A DNA stretch of 64,000 bases, taken from positions 60,258 to 124,257 of the forward strand of contig NZ_JAKSYM010000280.1 in the NCBI RefSeq assembly GCF_022829545.1, written 5' to 3'. The notes below the pieces were generated by a model. The model was not told where the DNA came from. It ran no database searches and was given only the letters and a program-made list of their open reading frames with translations. The position numbers and the translations under genes are program-made. Positions 9,181 to 20,640 of this stretch are shown here, one piece after another; the stretch's first letter is position 1; each line of letters starts with the position of its first letter. The DNA is from Methylobacterium sp. J-030 (GTDB lineage: Bacteria > Pseudomonadota > Alphaproteobacteria > Rhizobiales > Beijerinckiaceae).

Positions 9181-10800
9181 ATGTCCGAGACCCCAGAAAC
9201 CCCGCCCGCCGGGCCCGGTCCCGAGGTCCGGGACAGCGCGCCGGGCCGCATCACGGATCGCAAGAGCGACATCTTCTTCGCGGCGGTCGAGACGACGCGG
9301 ATGCCGATGATCGTCACCGATCCGCGCCAGCCCGACAACCCGATCATCTTCGCCAACCGCGCCTTCCTGGCGATGACCGGCTACACGCCGGAGGAGCTGA
9401 TCGGCCGCAACTGCCGCTTCCTGCAGGGTCCGGATACCGACCGCCAGACCATCACGCAGGTCCGCTCGGCGATCGCCGAGAGGCGGGAATTCGCCACCGA
9501 GATCCTGAACTACCGCAAGAACGGCTCCACCTTCTGGAACGCGCTGTTCGTCTCGCCGGTGTACAACGCCGACGGCGAGCTCGTGTATTACTTCGGCTCG
9601 CAGCTCGACGTCTCGCGCCGCCGCGACGCCGAGGAGGCCCTGGGTCAGGCGCAGAAGATGGAGGCGCTCGGCCAGCTCACGGGCGGCATCGCGCACGATT
9701 TCAACAACCTCCTGCAGGTGATCGTCGGCTACGTCGACATCCTGGCGGCCGGGCTCGAGAAGCCGGATGCCGACCGCGCCCGGCTCGGGCGCGCCACCGA
9801 CAACATCCGCCAGGCGGCCGAGCGCGCGACCACGCTGACGCAGCAATTGCTCGCCTTCGCCCGCAAGCAGCGGCTGGAGGGACGCGCGGTCAACCTCAAC
9901 ACGCTCGTCGAGGGGATGGGCGAGATGGTCGCCCGCTCGGTGGGCGAGGCGGTCAAGATCGAACTCAACCTCGCCCCGAACGTCTGGAACTGCCGCGTCG
10001 ACCCGACCCAGGCCGAGGTCGCGATCCTGAACGTGCTGATCAACGCCCGCGACGCGATGCCGGAGGGCGGCACGGTGCGGATCTCCACGCAGAACAGCGA
10101 GGTCGCGGCCCGGGGCCGGGAACTCGGGCCGCTGCGCGACGGCCGCTATGTCAGCATCGCGATCCGGGACACCGGCACCGGCATCCCGCCGGCCGTGCTG
10201 GCCCGGGTAATGGACCCGTTCTTCACCACCAAGGAGGAGGGCAAGGGCACCGGCCTCGGCCTCTCGATGGTCTACGGCTTCGCCAAGCAGTCGGGCGGTG
10301 CGGCGCAGATCGAATCGACGGTGGGGGAAGGCACGACGGTGCGGCTCTCATTCCCGGCGACCGACGGGGACGTGAACACGCCGCCGAAGGTCTCCCTCCG
10401 GTCCGTGGATCGGCAGGGCACCGAGACGATCCTGATCGTCGACGACCGCGCGGACGTGGCCGAACTCGCCCGCACGATCCTGCGGGATTTCGGCTACGTG
10501 ACCCTGATGGCCAGCAATGCCCGCGAGGCGCTGGAGATCCTCGATTCCAGCGAGCGCATCGACCTGCTGTTCACCGACCTGATCATGCCGGGCGGCATGA
10601 ACGGCGTGCTGCTCGCCCGGGAGGCGCGGCGGCGCCAGCCCAAGCTCAAGGTGCTGCTCGCCACCGGCTACGCGGAGGCGAGCCTGGAGCGAACCGATAT
10701 CGGCGGCTCGGAGTTCGACCTTTTGAATAAGCCCTACCGGCGCACGGAGCTGGTCCGCCGCGTGCGGGCCATCCTTGACGGGCCGACCGGGGTGGGCTGA
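9181..10800 (+). CDS. LOV-domain blue-light hybrid histidine kinase
   Basis: 539 residues. The LOV photosensor (residues ~35-145) has the canonical flavin-adduct motif GRNCRFLQG with the photoactive Cys at residue 78. It is followed by a short linker helix and a HisKA domain (GGIAHDFNN, phosphoacceptor His at 172). The HATPase has [14 protein letters not shown] (N box), DTGTGIPP (G1) and GKGTGLGLS (G2). A C-terminal receiver spans residues ~415-535, with its phospho-Asp in LLFTDLIMP. The family binds FMN and autophosphorylates on blue light. No output regulator is adjacent; the DivK-like receiver 2.2 kb upstream is one candidate. LOV kinases of this plan are known in Brucella and Caulobacter, where they affect stress response or adhesion. 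Confidence 0.93.
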   Translation: MSETPETPPAGPGPEVRDSAPGRITDRKSDIFFAAVETTRMPMIVTDPRQPDNPIIFANRAFLAMTGYTPEELIGRNCRFLQGPDTDRQTITQVRSAIAERREFATEILNYRKNGSTFWNALFVSPVYNADGELVYYFGSQLDVSRRRDAEEALGQAQKMEALGQLTGGIAHDFNNLLQVIVGYVDILAAGLEKPDADRARLGRATDNIRQAAERATTLTQQLLAFARKQRLEGRAVNLNTLVEGMGEMVARSVGEAVKIELNLAPNVWNCRVDPTQAEVAILNVLINARDAMPEGGTVRISTQNSEVAARGRELGPLRDGRYVSIAIRDTGTGIPPAVLARVMDPFFTTKEEGKGTGLGLSMVYGFAKQSGGAAQIESTVGEGTTVRLSFPATDGDVNTPPKVSLRSVDRQGTETILIVDDRADVAELARTILRDFGYVTLMASNAREALEILDSSERIDLLFTDLIMPGGMNGVLLAREARRRQPKLKVLLATGYAEASLERTDIGGSEFDLLNKPYRRTELVRRVRAILDGPTGVG

Positions 10801-10818
10801 GCGCACGGGAGCCGCGCG

Positions 10819-11133
10819 ATGGCACAGGGCGACAAGTCGAAATATACCGACAAGCAGAAGCGCAAGGCCGAGCACATCGCCGAGTCCTACGAGGCCCGCG
10901 GCGTGCCGGAGAACGAGGCGGAAGCCCGCGCCTGGGCGACCGTCAACAAGGACGACGGCGGTGGCAAGAAGCCCGGCGGTTCGGGCCGGGGCAGGAGTAC
11001 GGGCCACCCGGCAGCCCGCAAGGGTGGAGAATCCGGAGGAAAGGCCGCCGGCGAACGGACGGCCGCCGAGCGCTCCGCCTCCGCCAAGAAGGCCGCCGCC
11101 ACCCGCAAGGCCAACGTCGCGACGCGCGCGTAA
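10819..11133 (+). CDS. Small basic protein, 'plasmid stabilisation'-annotated family
   Basis: 104 residues. A conserved N-terminal block (KSKYTDKQKRKAEHIAESY, then EARAWATVNKDDGG, residues 6-47) is followed by a low-complexity tail of Gly, Lys, Ala and Arg. Proteins with this block are common in Rhizobiales and are often labelled plasmid stabilisation protein without functional proof. The Lys/Ala-rich C-terminus is histone-H1-like and suggests nucleic-acid binding. It begins 18 bases after the LOV kinase stop and could be co-transcribed with it. Confidence 0.75.
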   Translation: MAQGDKSKYTDKQKRKAEHIAESYEARGVPENEAEARAWATVNKDDGGGKKPGGSGRGRSTGHPAARKGGESGGKAAGERTAAERSASAKKAAATRKANVATRA

Positions 11134-11792
11134 CGCAACACGGCAGACCCGACGCCTTCCGGCAACGGCCGGTCGAAGCGGCGGCCATCCGGACCGTCCA
11201 TCGACCGGAGGCAGGACGTCAATCGGTCGTCGTGCGGAAGCCAGCGGTTGAAGACGTGGCGCTCATGGCGCGCGATGAAACGGCCAAGCTATCGCGCACG
11301 GCGCCCCCGTCATTCAGCGACTCGCAACTCTTAGGGCAGGATCGATACCGTAGCTCCCAGGATGGCTAGATATCTCTATACTCTAGATACCGCGCCCCAA
11401 TCGAGGTAGATCACGTTCGAGCGGACCGTATCCGGCCCTGCATGAGATCTGACGGCGGGGCCAGCTGATTTTTGCTTGACGCCGATCCATCTGAGGATGC
11501 GTGCTCGATTCAAATAGGCGTCGTTCTTTCGTGATTTCCGCATGATGCTGATCCAAACGGCGGCATTTCTGGGCCGCCGCCGATCGATACCGCGCATGAT
11601 TGAGCCCTCCCCCAGTCGAATAGTTCAAAATCTGACTGCTTACATTCGGCCAACGCGGCTGAGATGGATCAGATTTTGTATTCATCGAATGTTGGATTGG
11701 AGAAAAGGGGGCTAGCAGCGGACCGGCGCTTATGTTGTGCTCCGGCGACACGTAGGGCCCAGGATGGGCGATTTCGACCAAGAGGCCTCGCC
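11134..11792. other. AT-richer intergenic stretch with no convincing gene
   Basis: About 660 bases with clearly lower GC than either flank. The 7-base direct repeat CTAGATA occurs at 11367 and 11384, 17 bases apart. Short open frames exist on the minus strand (for example 11376-11597, 73 codons), but they lack ribosome sites and any family resemblance. It may be recently acquired DNA or a decayed gene, and it presumably holds the promoter for the gene at 11793. Confidence 0.5.
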
Positions 11793-12242
11793 ATGACCAG
11801 CGCCAAGACTGATTTCCTGTCGACCGAGGGCGTCCGGGAGCTCCTGAAGCTCACGAATCGGCAATTTGTCGGCTGGGACGCAGCGCTCCGCGACGTGTCG
11901 GGTCAGACTACGGATGCCGGGGATGCGATGGATCTCTGGCATATCCTGTCGTATCTGGCACTCCAGCCCGGCCTCAAAGTCGAGAAGAAGCTCGCCTTCG
12001 GAAGCATCAAGATCGCGTCGCTGAAACCCGAGACGATCCGGAAGTACGTCGCGAAGGCACAGCGTCTGGGCTTCGTCGCGACCATCGATTCGATGGGCTC
12101 GCGGCACATCCATCTCACATCCACCGGCGCCGCCGTCGTCGCCGATACCATGCAGCAGTGGATCGGCGATTTCGGGCAGATCCAGCGGACGTACTTCTCG
12201 GCTCAGCCCGACGGGATCACTGTCGGGGAGGGCCATTCCTGA
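11793..12242 (+). CDS. Unrecognised protein with probable winged-helix fold
   Basis: 149 residues, not assignable to a named family. Residues ~85-125 read as a recognition helix followed by a beta wing (ETIRKYVAKAQRLGF, then IDSMGSRHIHLTSTG), as in MarR-type or related DNA-binding proteins. The N-terminal part is acidic/helical (DAMDLWHILSYLALQ). The codon and base composition is less GC-rich than neighbouring genes, consistent with horizontal transfer. The chosen ATG lies just after AAGAGGCCTCGCC. A longer frame opens at 11664 but crosses sequence that does not look coding. It converges on the PanE-like gene. Confidence 0.6.
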   Translation: MTSAKTDFLSTEGVRELLKLTNRQFVGWDAALRDVSGQTTDAGDAMDLWHILSYLALQPGLKVEKKLAFGSIKIASLKPETIRKYVAKAQRLGFVATIDSMGSRHIHLTSTGAAVVADTMQQWIGDFGQIQRTYFSAQPDGITVGEGHS

Positions 12243-12329
12243 CCCCGTGACGCCACCAGCGTTGGCATTCGGATGTGGCGCGCGCACTCGGGGCCGGAGC
12301 GGGCGGCCTCGCGCGGCGTTCGCCCGTCC

Positions 12330-13241
12330 TCAGGCCTGAAACCGCCCCTCGGCGAGCTTGACCAGCGCGTGCAGCATCCGGTTGGCCGGCGTCGAGATAC
12401 CCAGCGCGGCGCCCGTGCGCACCACATAGCCGTTGAGATGGTCGATCTCGCTGGGACGCCCGCGGGCGAGGTCCTGCGCGGTGGAGGAGCGCTGATCGGC
12501 CATGGTGCTGCTGAGGCTCAGGACCTGATCGAGGATGTCGGGCGCCACCGGCACCCCGGCCGCCGCGGCCACGGCCCCGCATTCCCGAACCACGTCGGTC
12601 ATGCACGCGACCACGCCTTCGCCCTGGACCAGCCGTCCGTACGGAAGCTGCGTCAGGGCCGAGAGGGCGTTGTAGGCGCAATTGAGGATCAGCTTGCCCC
12701 AGAGGGCGTCGACGGCGCGCTCCGATACGGTGGTCGGGATGCCGGCGGCCGTGAAGGCAGCGGCGATGCGCCCGCTTGCCGCCGAAGCGCCGACGATCAG
12801 GTCGCCGCGCCCGTTGTGCCGGACGCGAGCCGGCCCGCCCATCTCGGTGGCGACGTAGACCGCCACCGGCACGACGGACCGGCCGAGGACCGCGGCCAAA
12901 CGCTCGGCATTGTCGACGCCGTTCTGGAGGCTCAGGATCGCCGCCGCAGGCGCGAGGTGCGGGGCGATCATCGCACCCGCCGCTTCGGTGTCGCCGGACT
13001 TCACGCAGACCAGAACGAGATCCGCTCCGGCGACCCCGCTCCCCTCGGTGGTCGCCCGCACGGGCACGGAATCGGTCCCGGCCGCGCTGTCCAGAACCAG
13101 CCCCGACACCCGGACGGCCTCGACCAGCGCGGGGCGCCCGATCAGCGTCACCGCATGGCCGGCCTTGGCCAGAAGGAACCCGTAGTAGCAACCGACCGCG
13201 CCGGCCCCCACCACGGCGACGGTGAACCCCGCACCGCTCAC
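12330..13241 (-). CDS. Ketopantoate reductase-family (PanE/ApbA) 2-keto acid reductase
   Basis: 303 residues. The N-terminal Rossmann domain has the dinucleotide motif VAVVGAGAVGCYYG (residues 8-21). The family catalytic Lys lies in ALWGKLILNCAYN near residue 183, and the C-terminal helical domain has the conserved Ser/Asp region PSEIDHLNG. PanE reduces 2-dehydropantoate to pantoate with NADPH, but many members reduce other 2-keto acids to D-2-hydroxy acids. The GTG start overlaps the stop of the upstream YdiJ-type dehydrogenase (GTGA at 13238-13241), so translation is coupled. That pairing suggests this paralogue handles the same hydroxyacid/keto-acid chemistry rather than pantothenate synthesis. 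Confidence 0.85.
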   Translation of the reverse strand: MSGAGFTVAVVGAGAVGCYYGFLLAKAGHAVTLIGRPALVEAVRVSGLVLDSAAGTDSVPVRATTEGSGVAGADLVLVCVKSGDTEAAGAMIAPHLAPAAAILSLQNGVDNAERLAAVLGRSVVPVAVYVATEMGGPARVRHNGRGDLIVGASAASGRIAAAFTAAGIPTTVSERAVDALWGKLILNCAYNALSALTQLPYGRLVQGEGVVACMTDVVRECGAVAAAAGVPVAPDILDQVLSLSSTMADQRSSTAQDLARGRPSEIDHLNGYVVRTGAALGISTPANRMLHALVKLAEGRFQA

Positions 13242-16200
13242 GGCGAAGCGGCCGCCGCGCGATCGGGATGGAAGGGCGCCGCGCCGGCCTCCGCGCGGAC
13301 ATGCTCGAGGAGGGCCTGAACCGGGTGGCGCAGCCGCACGCCGTCGACCAGCTTGGCCTGGGACCGGCAGGAATAGCCGTCGGCCAGCAGGGTGCAGCCG
13401 GGGGCCTCGGCGACGTGGCGGGCCCAGCTCAGGCCGTAGATCGCCGTGGAGGTGGCGCGGTGCTGCGCCTCGTGCCCATAGGTCCCCGCCATGCCGCAGC
13501 AGCCGGCCGCCGGCACGTCGAGCCGCAGGCCGAGATGGGCGAACACGGCCTGCCAGTCGCGCACCGCCCCCGGTGCGTTGGTGCGCTCGGTGCAGTGAGG
13601 CAGGAGCCGCAGGGTCCGGCCGCCCTGACGCGGGGCGATCCGATCGAGCCGGGTCGCCAGCCATTCCTGCAGCAGATGGACCTTCGGCAGATCCTCGCCC
13701 AGCACCTGCGCGTATTCGGATCGGTAGGTCAGCGTCATCGACGGATCGATGCCGACGAGGGGCACGCCCTGCCGGGCGAAGGCGCGCAGCATCGCGGCGT
13801 TCACGCGCGCGACGCCGGCGAACCGCGCGAGGAATCCGTGGACGTGCAGCGGCTTGCCGTTCGGCCGGTAGGGCACCAGCCAGGGCCGGAAGCCGAGGGC
13901 GACGAGCAGCGCGCAGGAATCGGCCACGACCTCCGCATCGAAATGGCTGGTGAAGGCGTCCTGCACGATCAGCACCGCCGCCTCGCGCTCCTGCGGGCTC
14001 AGCCGCGCCAGCGCCTCCGGGCTCGCGACGGCGACACCGAGATCCGCGAGCCGCGTCCGCAGATCGACGGGCGACAGGGGCGGGATCGCCACCAGCCCGG
14101 CCTTGGCCAGGAGCACGCGGGTGACCGGGCTGGTCAGGAACGCGTTGCTCAGGCGCGGCGCCCGGGCGGCCAGCGGCAGCAGCGGCTCCAGGGCCGTCAC
14201 GAGGTGGTCCTTCAGGGGCCGGGCGTAACGCGCGTGATAGAGCGCCAGGAACTTCGCCCGGAAGGTCGGCACGTCGACCTTGATCGGGCAGGATCCCGTG
14301 CAGGATTTGCACGCGAGGCAGCCATCCATCGCCTCCTTGACGGCGTGCGAGAAATCTTGCTGCCCGGACCGCGACCACACGGCGCGCATCAGGGTGGCGG
14401 CCACGTCGCGGAGCCAGCCGGAACGCTGCCGCGCCAGTTCGGCGGCCGGATCGATCCCCTCCGCGGCCGCGAGCCGCAGCCATTCGCGCATCAGCGAGGC
14501 ACGGCCCTTGGGCGAGTGCCGACGCTCCCGGGTCGCCTTCCACGACGGGCACATGGCCTCGTCGGCGTCGAACGAGAAACAGGCGCCGTTGCCGTTGCAG
14601 TGAAGCGCCTCGTCGAAATCCTGCCGGACCGGCGCCGGGATGGTGCGGTCCTGCTCGCCCCGCCGCGGCACGCCGTCGATCCGCGTGAGGCTCCGACCCC
14701 GCGCCGAGGCGATCTTGCCCGGGTTCATCCGATCGCCCGGGTCGAAGGCCCGCTTGATCGCCTCCAGCGCGGGCATCAGCGGCCCGAAGGTCGCGGGCAC
14801 GAATTCCGAGCGGAAGCCCTTGCCGTGCTCACCCCAGAGCAGGCCGCCATACTTGGCGGTAAGCGCGACCACGCCCTCCGTGACCTCGCGGATCAGGCCG
14901 TTCTGGTCTGGATCCTTGAGGTTGATGGCGGGCCGGACGTGCAGCACGCCGGCATCGACATGGCCGAACATGCCGTAGCGCAGCCCCTTGCCGTCCAGCA
15001 GCGCCCGGAACTCGGCGATGAAGTCGGCGAGCCGCTCCGGCGGGACGGCGGTGTCCTCCACGAAGGGGATCGGCCGGGCATCGCCCTTGACGGCGCCCAG
15101 CAGGCCGACCGCCTTCTTGCGCATCGTCCAGAGTTTTTCGATCGCCTCGCCCCGGGCGATGGTGAAGCCGAGGCGCCTGGTGTCGGTGCCGCGCTCGGCC
15201 GCCAGCATCCCGGTGAGCCGTCGCAGGGCGGCCTCCACGACGGCCTCCTCGTCGCCGACGAGTTCGACGAGGTTGATGCCGTCCACCGGCCGCCCGGCCG
15301 GGTCGTCGGGGAAGAAGGCCTGCACCTCGGCCCAGATCGGATCTTTTCGCGCGAGGCCCAGAACGGTGGAGTCGATGGTCTCCACCGAGGCGGCACCGAA
15401 GGGCAGCAGCGCCTGCGCGTCGCGGAGCGCCGCATCGAAATCCACGTAGGAGAGCGCTACCAGCACCGCGGCCTTCGGGATCGGCAGCACGTTGAGCCGG
15501 GCCTCGGCGATCAGCGCCAAGGTGCCCTCCGAGCCGCAGAGCACGCTCTTGAGGTCGAACCGGCCCTCTGCGTCGCGCAGATGCGCGAGGTCGTAGCCGG
15601 TCAGGCAGCGGTTGAGCTTGGGGAAGCGTGCCGCGATCAGCGCCGCGTTCTCGGTGACCACCGCATCGACGGCGCGGTGAATCTCGCCGACCCGGTCGTT
15701 GCGCCGCTTGGCGGCATCAAGACCGTCCGCGTCCAGGGGTTCGGCGGTCCAGACCGTGCCGTCGGTGAGCACGCAGGTCAGTGCCAGCACGTGATCCCGG
15801 GTCTTGCCGTAGAGGCACGAGCCCTGCCCGCAGGCATCCGTCGAGATCATGCCGCCGAGGGTGGCGCGGTTCGAGGTGGACAGTTCCGGCGCGAAGAACA
15901 AGCCGTGCTTGGCCAAGTCCCGGTTGAGCTGGTCCTTCACCACCCCGGGCTCGACCCGGACGGTGCGGTTGGCGACGTCGATCTCCAGGATGCGGTTCAT
16001 GTGCCGTGAGGTGTCGACCACGAGGCCGTGGCCCAGCGACTGGCCGTTGGTGCCGGTCGCCCCGCCCCGGGGCCGGATCACGATCTCGGCAAAGCGCGGG
16101 TCGTCGAGGAGCTTCGCGATGCGCACGAGGTCGTCGCGGGAGCGCGGGAAAGCCACGGCCCCCGGCTCCACTTGGTAGATCGAGTTGTCGGTCGAGAAGA

Positions 16201-16318
16201 CGGTGCGGTCGGCGTCCGACAGGGACAGGTCGCCCGCGAAGCCGCGCAGGCGCAGCTCCGCGCAGGCCGCGGCGTAGAGCGGCACGGCCTCGGTGTGGCG
16301 GGTCAGGACCGGGATCAT
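13238..16318 (-). CDS. ydiJ: YdiJ-type FAD/Fe-S D-2-hydroxyacid (2-hydroxyglutarate) dehydrogenase
   Basis: 1026 residues, matching Escherichia coli YdiJ (1018) from end to end. An N-terminal FAD-binding PCMH domain (PRGGATGTN at residues 83-91; NRATLGGMISTDACGQGS) and FAD-oxidase C domain (HVDAGVLHVRP, LLWGEHGKGFRSE) are joined to a GlcF/CCG-type half. That half has a four-Cys 4Fe-4S site (CLACKSCTGSCPIK near residue 670) and a C-terminal CCG region (GCCGMAGTYGHE, TGYSCRSQ-like YSCRSQAK). E. coli YdiJ oxidises D-2-hydroxyglutarate and passes electrons to the membrane chain. The gene overlaps the PanE-family gene by four bases. A family A repeat lies about 90 bases upstream of its start. Confidence 0.9.
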   Translation of the reverse strand: MIPVLTRHTEAVPLYAAACAELRLRGFAGDLSLSDADRTVFSTDNSIYQVEPGAVAFPRSRDDLVRIAKLLDDPRFAEIVIRPRGGATGTNGQSLGHGLVVDTSRHMNRILEIDVANRTVRVEPGVVKDQLNRDLAKHGLFFAPELSTSNRATLGGMISTDACGQGSCLYGKTRDHVLALTCVLTDGTVWTAEPLDADGLDAAKRRNDRVGEIHRAVDAVVTENAALIAARFPKLNRCLTGYDLAHLRDAEGRFDLKSVLCGSEGTLALIAEARLNVLPIPKAAVLVALSYVDFDAALRDAQALLPFGAASVETIDSTVLGLARKDPIWAEVQAFFPDDPAGRPVDGINLVELVGDEEAVVEAALRRLTGMLAAERGTDTRRLGFTIARGEAIEKLWTMRKKAVGLLGAVKGDARPIPFVEDTAVPPERLADFIAEFRALLDGKGLRYGMFGHVDAGVLHVRPAINLKDPDQNGLIREVTEGVVALTAKYGGLLWGEHGKGFRSEFVPATFGPLMPALEAIKRAFDPGDRMNPGKIASARGRSLTRIDGVPRRGEQDRTIPAPVRQDFDEALHCNGNGACFSFDADEAMCPSWKATRERRHSPKGRASLMREWLRLAAAEGIDPAAELARQRSGWLRDVAATLMRAVWSRSGQQDFSHAVKEAMDGCLACKSCTGSCPIKVDVPTFRAKFLALYHARYARPLKDHLVTALEPLLPLAARAPRLSNAFLTSPVTRVLLAKAGLVAIPPLSPVDLRTRLADLGVAVASPEALARLSPQEREAAVLIVQDAFTSHFDAEVVADSCALLVALGFRPWLVPYRPNGKPLHVHGFLARFAGVARVNAAMLRAFARQGVPLVGIDPSMTLTYRSEYAQVLGEDLPKVHLLQEWLATRLDRIAPRQGGRTLRLLPHCTERTNAPGAVRDWQAVFAHLGLRLDVPAAGCCGMAGTYGHEAQHRATSTAIYGLSWARHVAEAPGCTLLADGYSCRSQAKLVDGVRLRHPVQALLEHVRAEAGAAPFHPDRAAAASP

Positions 16319-16406
16319 TTAGACCTTCTACACTCCGCGGGTCGCGAGGAAAGATCGGCGGATCCGGAGCGATGGTCGCGGGCACCCGGTTCATCGTTGG
16401 GCGCCA

Positions 16407-16564
16407 CCCTTTCCCGGGCGCATGGAGCGCCGGCGGAATGCGACCCGGGATCCAGCACAAAATGTCGCGCAGCGTGCGCCTGTTTTAGCCTGTGCCGCTG
16501 GCGCGGCGCTTCTTGTGCTGGATCCCGGATCAGGTTCCGCCGCGCTTCACCTGTCCGGGACAGG
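16407..16564. repeat. Dispersed imperfect inverted repeat, copy 2 (family A)
   Basis: Same arms as the copy at 666: CCCTTTCCCGGGCGCATGG on the left and CACCTGTCCGGGACAGGG on the right, with GACCCGGGATCCAGCA and TGCTGGATCCCGGATCA further in. The central ~55 bases are not conserved between copies. It lies between the divergent ydiJ and the small gene at 16661, and could therefore affect either promoter. Confidence 0.85.
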
Positions 16565-16660
16565 GTGTGCCCTCCTCCTGTCGGCGTGACTTGCCCCGCC
16601 GACCACACGTCGCTCAGCACTGGCATCGGGCTTGCCACGGGGCAAACACCATCGGAACGG

Positions 16661-17005
16661 ATGCCCATGAACGCGAGCCTGGAACGGGTCAGGGATGCCC
16701 TGGCCGAGCTGATCAAGGCGGCTCTGATCTCGGACGACGCGGCGAGCCTCGCCTGTCGCGAGGCCGGGCGCGCCAAGCTCGCGGCGCTCGCGGGCGATCC
16801 GCCCGAACCGGCGAGCCTGCGCATGGACGGCGCCTGGACGCTGGCGATCCAAGAGGCCGAGACACCCGAGTTGCAGGCGCTGGAGGGACAGGTGAACCTG
16901 ACCCTGCCCCGCGCCTGCCCGTTCACCCTGAATGAGATTGTCGCGCCGGGCTTCGACGTGGATCAGGCGGTCGACCACATCCGGAAGATCGCCTCGACCG
17001 GCTGA
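16661..17005 (+). CDS. Hypothetical protein
   Basis: 114 residues, soluble, mostly helical at the N-terminus (MPMNASLERVRDALAELIKA), with no family recognised. A predicted beta section follows (SLRMDGAWTLAIQEAE), and the end is acidic. The start is ATG at 16661 after CGGAACGG; the ATG at 16667 is an equally good alternative. It lies 35 bases upstream of the RNase R frame and may be co-transcribed with it. Confidence 0.6.
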   Translation: MPMNASLERVRDALAELIKAALISDDAASLACREAGRAKLAALAGDPPEPASLRMDGAWTLAIQEAETPELQALEGQVNLTLPRACPFTLNEIVAPGFDVDQAVDHIRKIASTG

Positions 17006-17040
17006 TCGCGCCTGTTGAGGAGCAGCGGTATGGCGTTGCC

Positions 17041-19452
<2,412 letters not shown>

Positions 19453-19475
19453 GCCGGGCGGTGTAGCCTCTGGGC

Positions 19476-19940
19476 ATGCTCGCCGACGTGATTCCCCAGC
19501 GCACCCGCCTCGTCCCCGCGATGGCCCGGGGCTTCATCGGCCGCTGCCCGCATTGCGGCCAGGGGCGGATCTTCGGCCGCTTCCTCAAGGTGCGGCCGGA
19601 CTGTGAGGTCTGCGGCCTGGAACTGCACCACCACCGGGCCGACGATCTGCCGCCCTACGCGGTGATCTTCATCGTCGGCCACATTGTCGGCTACCTGATC
19701 CTTGAGACCGAGAGCGCCTACGACGTGCCGCTCTGGGTCGAGATGGGCGTGTGGCCGGTGGTCACGCTGGCGATGGCGCTGGCGCTGCTTCAGCCGGTGA
19801 AGGGGGCCGTCGTCGGGCTGCAATACGCCCTTGGCATGCAAGGCTTCGCCAGGCTACCGCGGGGCGGCCCCGCCCCGGGGCCGGAGGAGACGCACCTTGC
19901 CGCTGCCGCAGCAGGAGTCCCAGATCGCGACCGCGCCTGA
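19476..19940 (+). CDS. DUF983 membrane protein
   Basis: 154 residues. The N-terminal zinc-ribbon-like pairs CPHCG (residues 24-28) and CEVCG are typical of DUF983, followed by two transmembrane helices (PPYAVIFIVGHIVGYLIL and VVTLAMALALLQPV) and a disordered tail. The family is found near respiratory-chain and cytochrome oxidase genes in many alphaproteobacteria, but its job is unknown. The end overlaps the start of the NUDIX gene by 44 bases in another frame, so the two are probably translated from one message. Confidence 0.85.
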   Translation: MLADVIPQRTRLVPAMARGFIGRCPHCGQGRIFGRFLKVRPDCEVCGLELHHHRADDLPPYAVIFIVGHIVGYLILETESAYDVPLWVEMGVWPVVTLAMALALLQPVKGAVVGLQYALGMQGFARLPRGGPAPGPEETHLAAAAAGVPDRDRA

Positions 19941-20640
19941 GCGCAAGCCCGCCGCGGCGCGCCTGCGCCCGCGGGACGCCGCCACCATGATCGTGATCGA
20001 CCGGCGCGGACGGGGCGGCCCGAAGGTCCTGATGGGCCGGCGCAGCCCGAACCTCGCCTTCATGCCGGGCAAGTTCGTCTTCCCGGGCGGGCGGATCGAA
20101 CTCGGCGACCGCCACATGCCGGTGGCCGGGGCACTGCCCGATTACGCCGAGGCGGCGCTGGCCCGGCAGGTCTCCCGGCCGCCGCACCATCTCGGCCGGG
20201 CGCTCGCGCTCGCCGCCATCCGCGAGACCTACGAGGAGACCGGCCTGCTGCTCGGCACCACCGAGCACGGCGCCCCGGAGGATCCGCCCGCGGGCTGGGA
20301 AGGGTTCGCCCGGCACGGCGTCCTGCCGGACCTTGAGGCGCTGCACCTCGTGGCCCGGGCGATCACCCCGCCCAAGCGCGTGCGCCGGTTCGACACGCGG
20401 TTCTTCGCGGTCGATCGCCAGATGGTCGCGGCCGAGGAACCCGGGCGTGTGACGGCCGATGCGGAGTTCACCGAACTCGCCTGGGTCCGGTTCGACGCGG
20501 CCCGCAAGCTCGACCTGCCGTTCATCACCCGCGCCATCCTGGACGATCTCGAAGCCCAGATCGAAGCCGATTTCGCCCCGCACCGGATGATCCCGTTTCA
20601 CTACGAGCGCTACGGCCGCCGCGAACGGGTGGCTTTGTGA
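19897..20640 (+). CDS. NUDIX hydrolase
   Basis: 247 residues. The Nudix box is present (AAIRETYEETGLLLG, residues ~107-121, in the form REx2EExGL). A preceding GKFVFPGGRIE strand-loop is typical of the fold. The family hydrolyses nucleoside diphosphates linked to another moiety (X), using Mg2+; the larger ~250-residue form is often annotated as a CoA- or ADP-ribose-type hydrolase, but the substrate cannot be assigned. The TTG start at 19897 is chosen because GGAGGAG precedes it by seven bases; no ATG upstream of the domain fits. It overlaps DUF983 upstream, and its stop overlaps the MFS start (GTGA). Confidence 0.87.
   Translation: MPLPQQESQIATAPERKPAAARLRPRDAATMIVIDRRGRGGPKVLMGRRSPNLAFMPGKFVFPGGRIELGDRHMPVAGALPDYAEAALARQVSRPPHHLGRALALAAIRETYEETGLLLGTTEHGAPEDPPAGWEGFARHGVLPDLEALHLVARAITPPKRVRRFDTRFFAVDRQMVAAEEPGRVTADAEFTELAWVRFDAARKLDLPFITRAILDDLEAQIEADFAPHRMIPFHYERYGRRERVAL

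Noticed and set aside
6925..9846. A 973-codon minus-strand frame opposite the AI-2E and LOV kinase genes
   Set aside because: Typical antisense shadow of high-GC coding DNA; the plus-strand proteins have clear domains.
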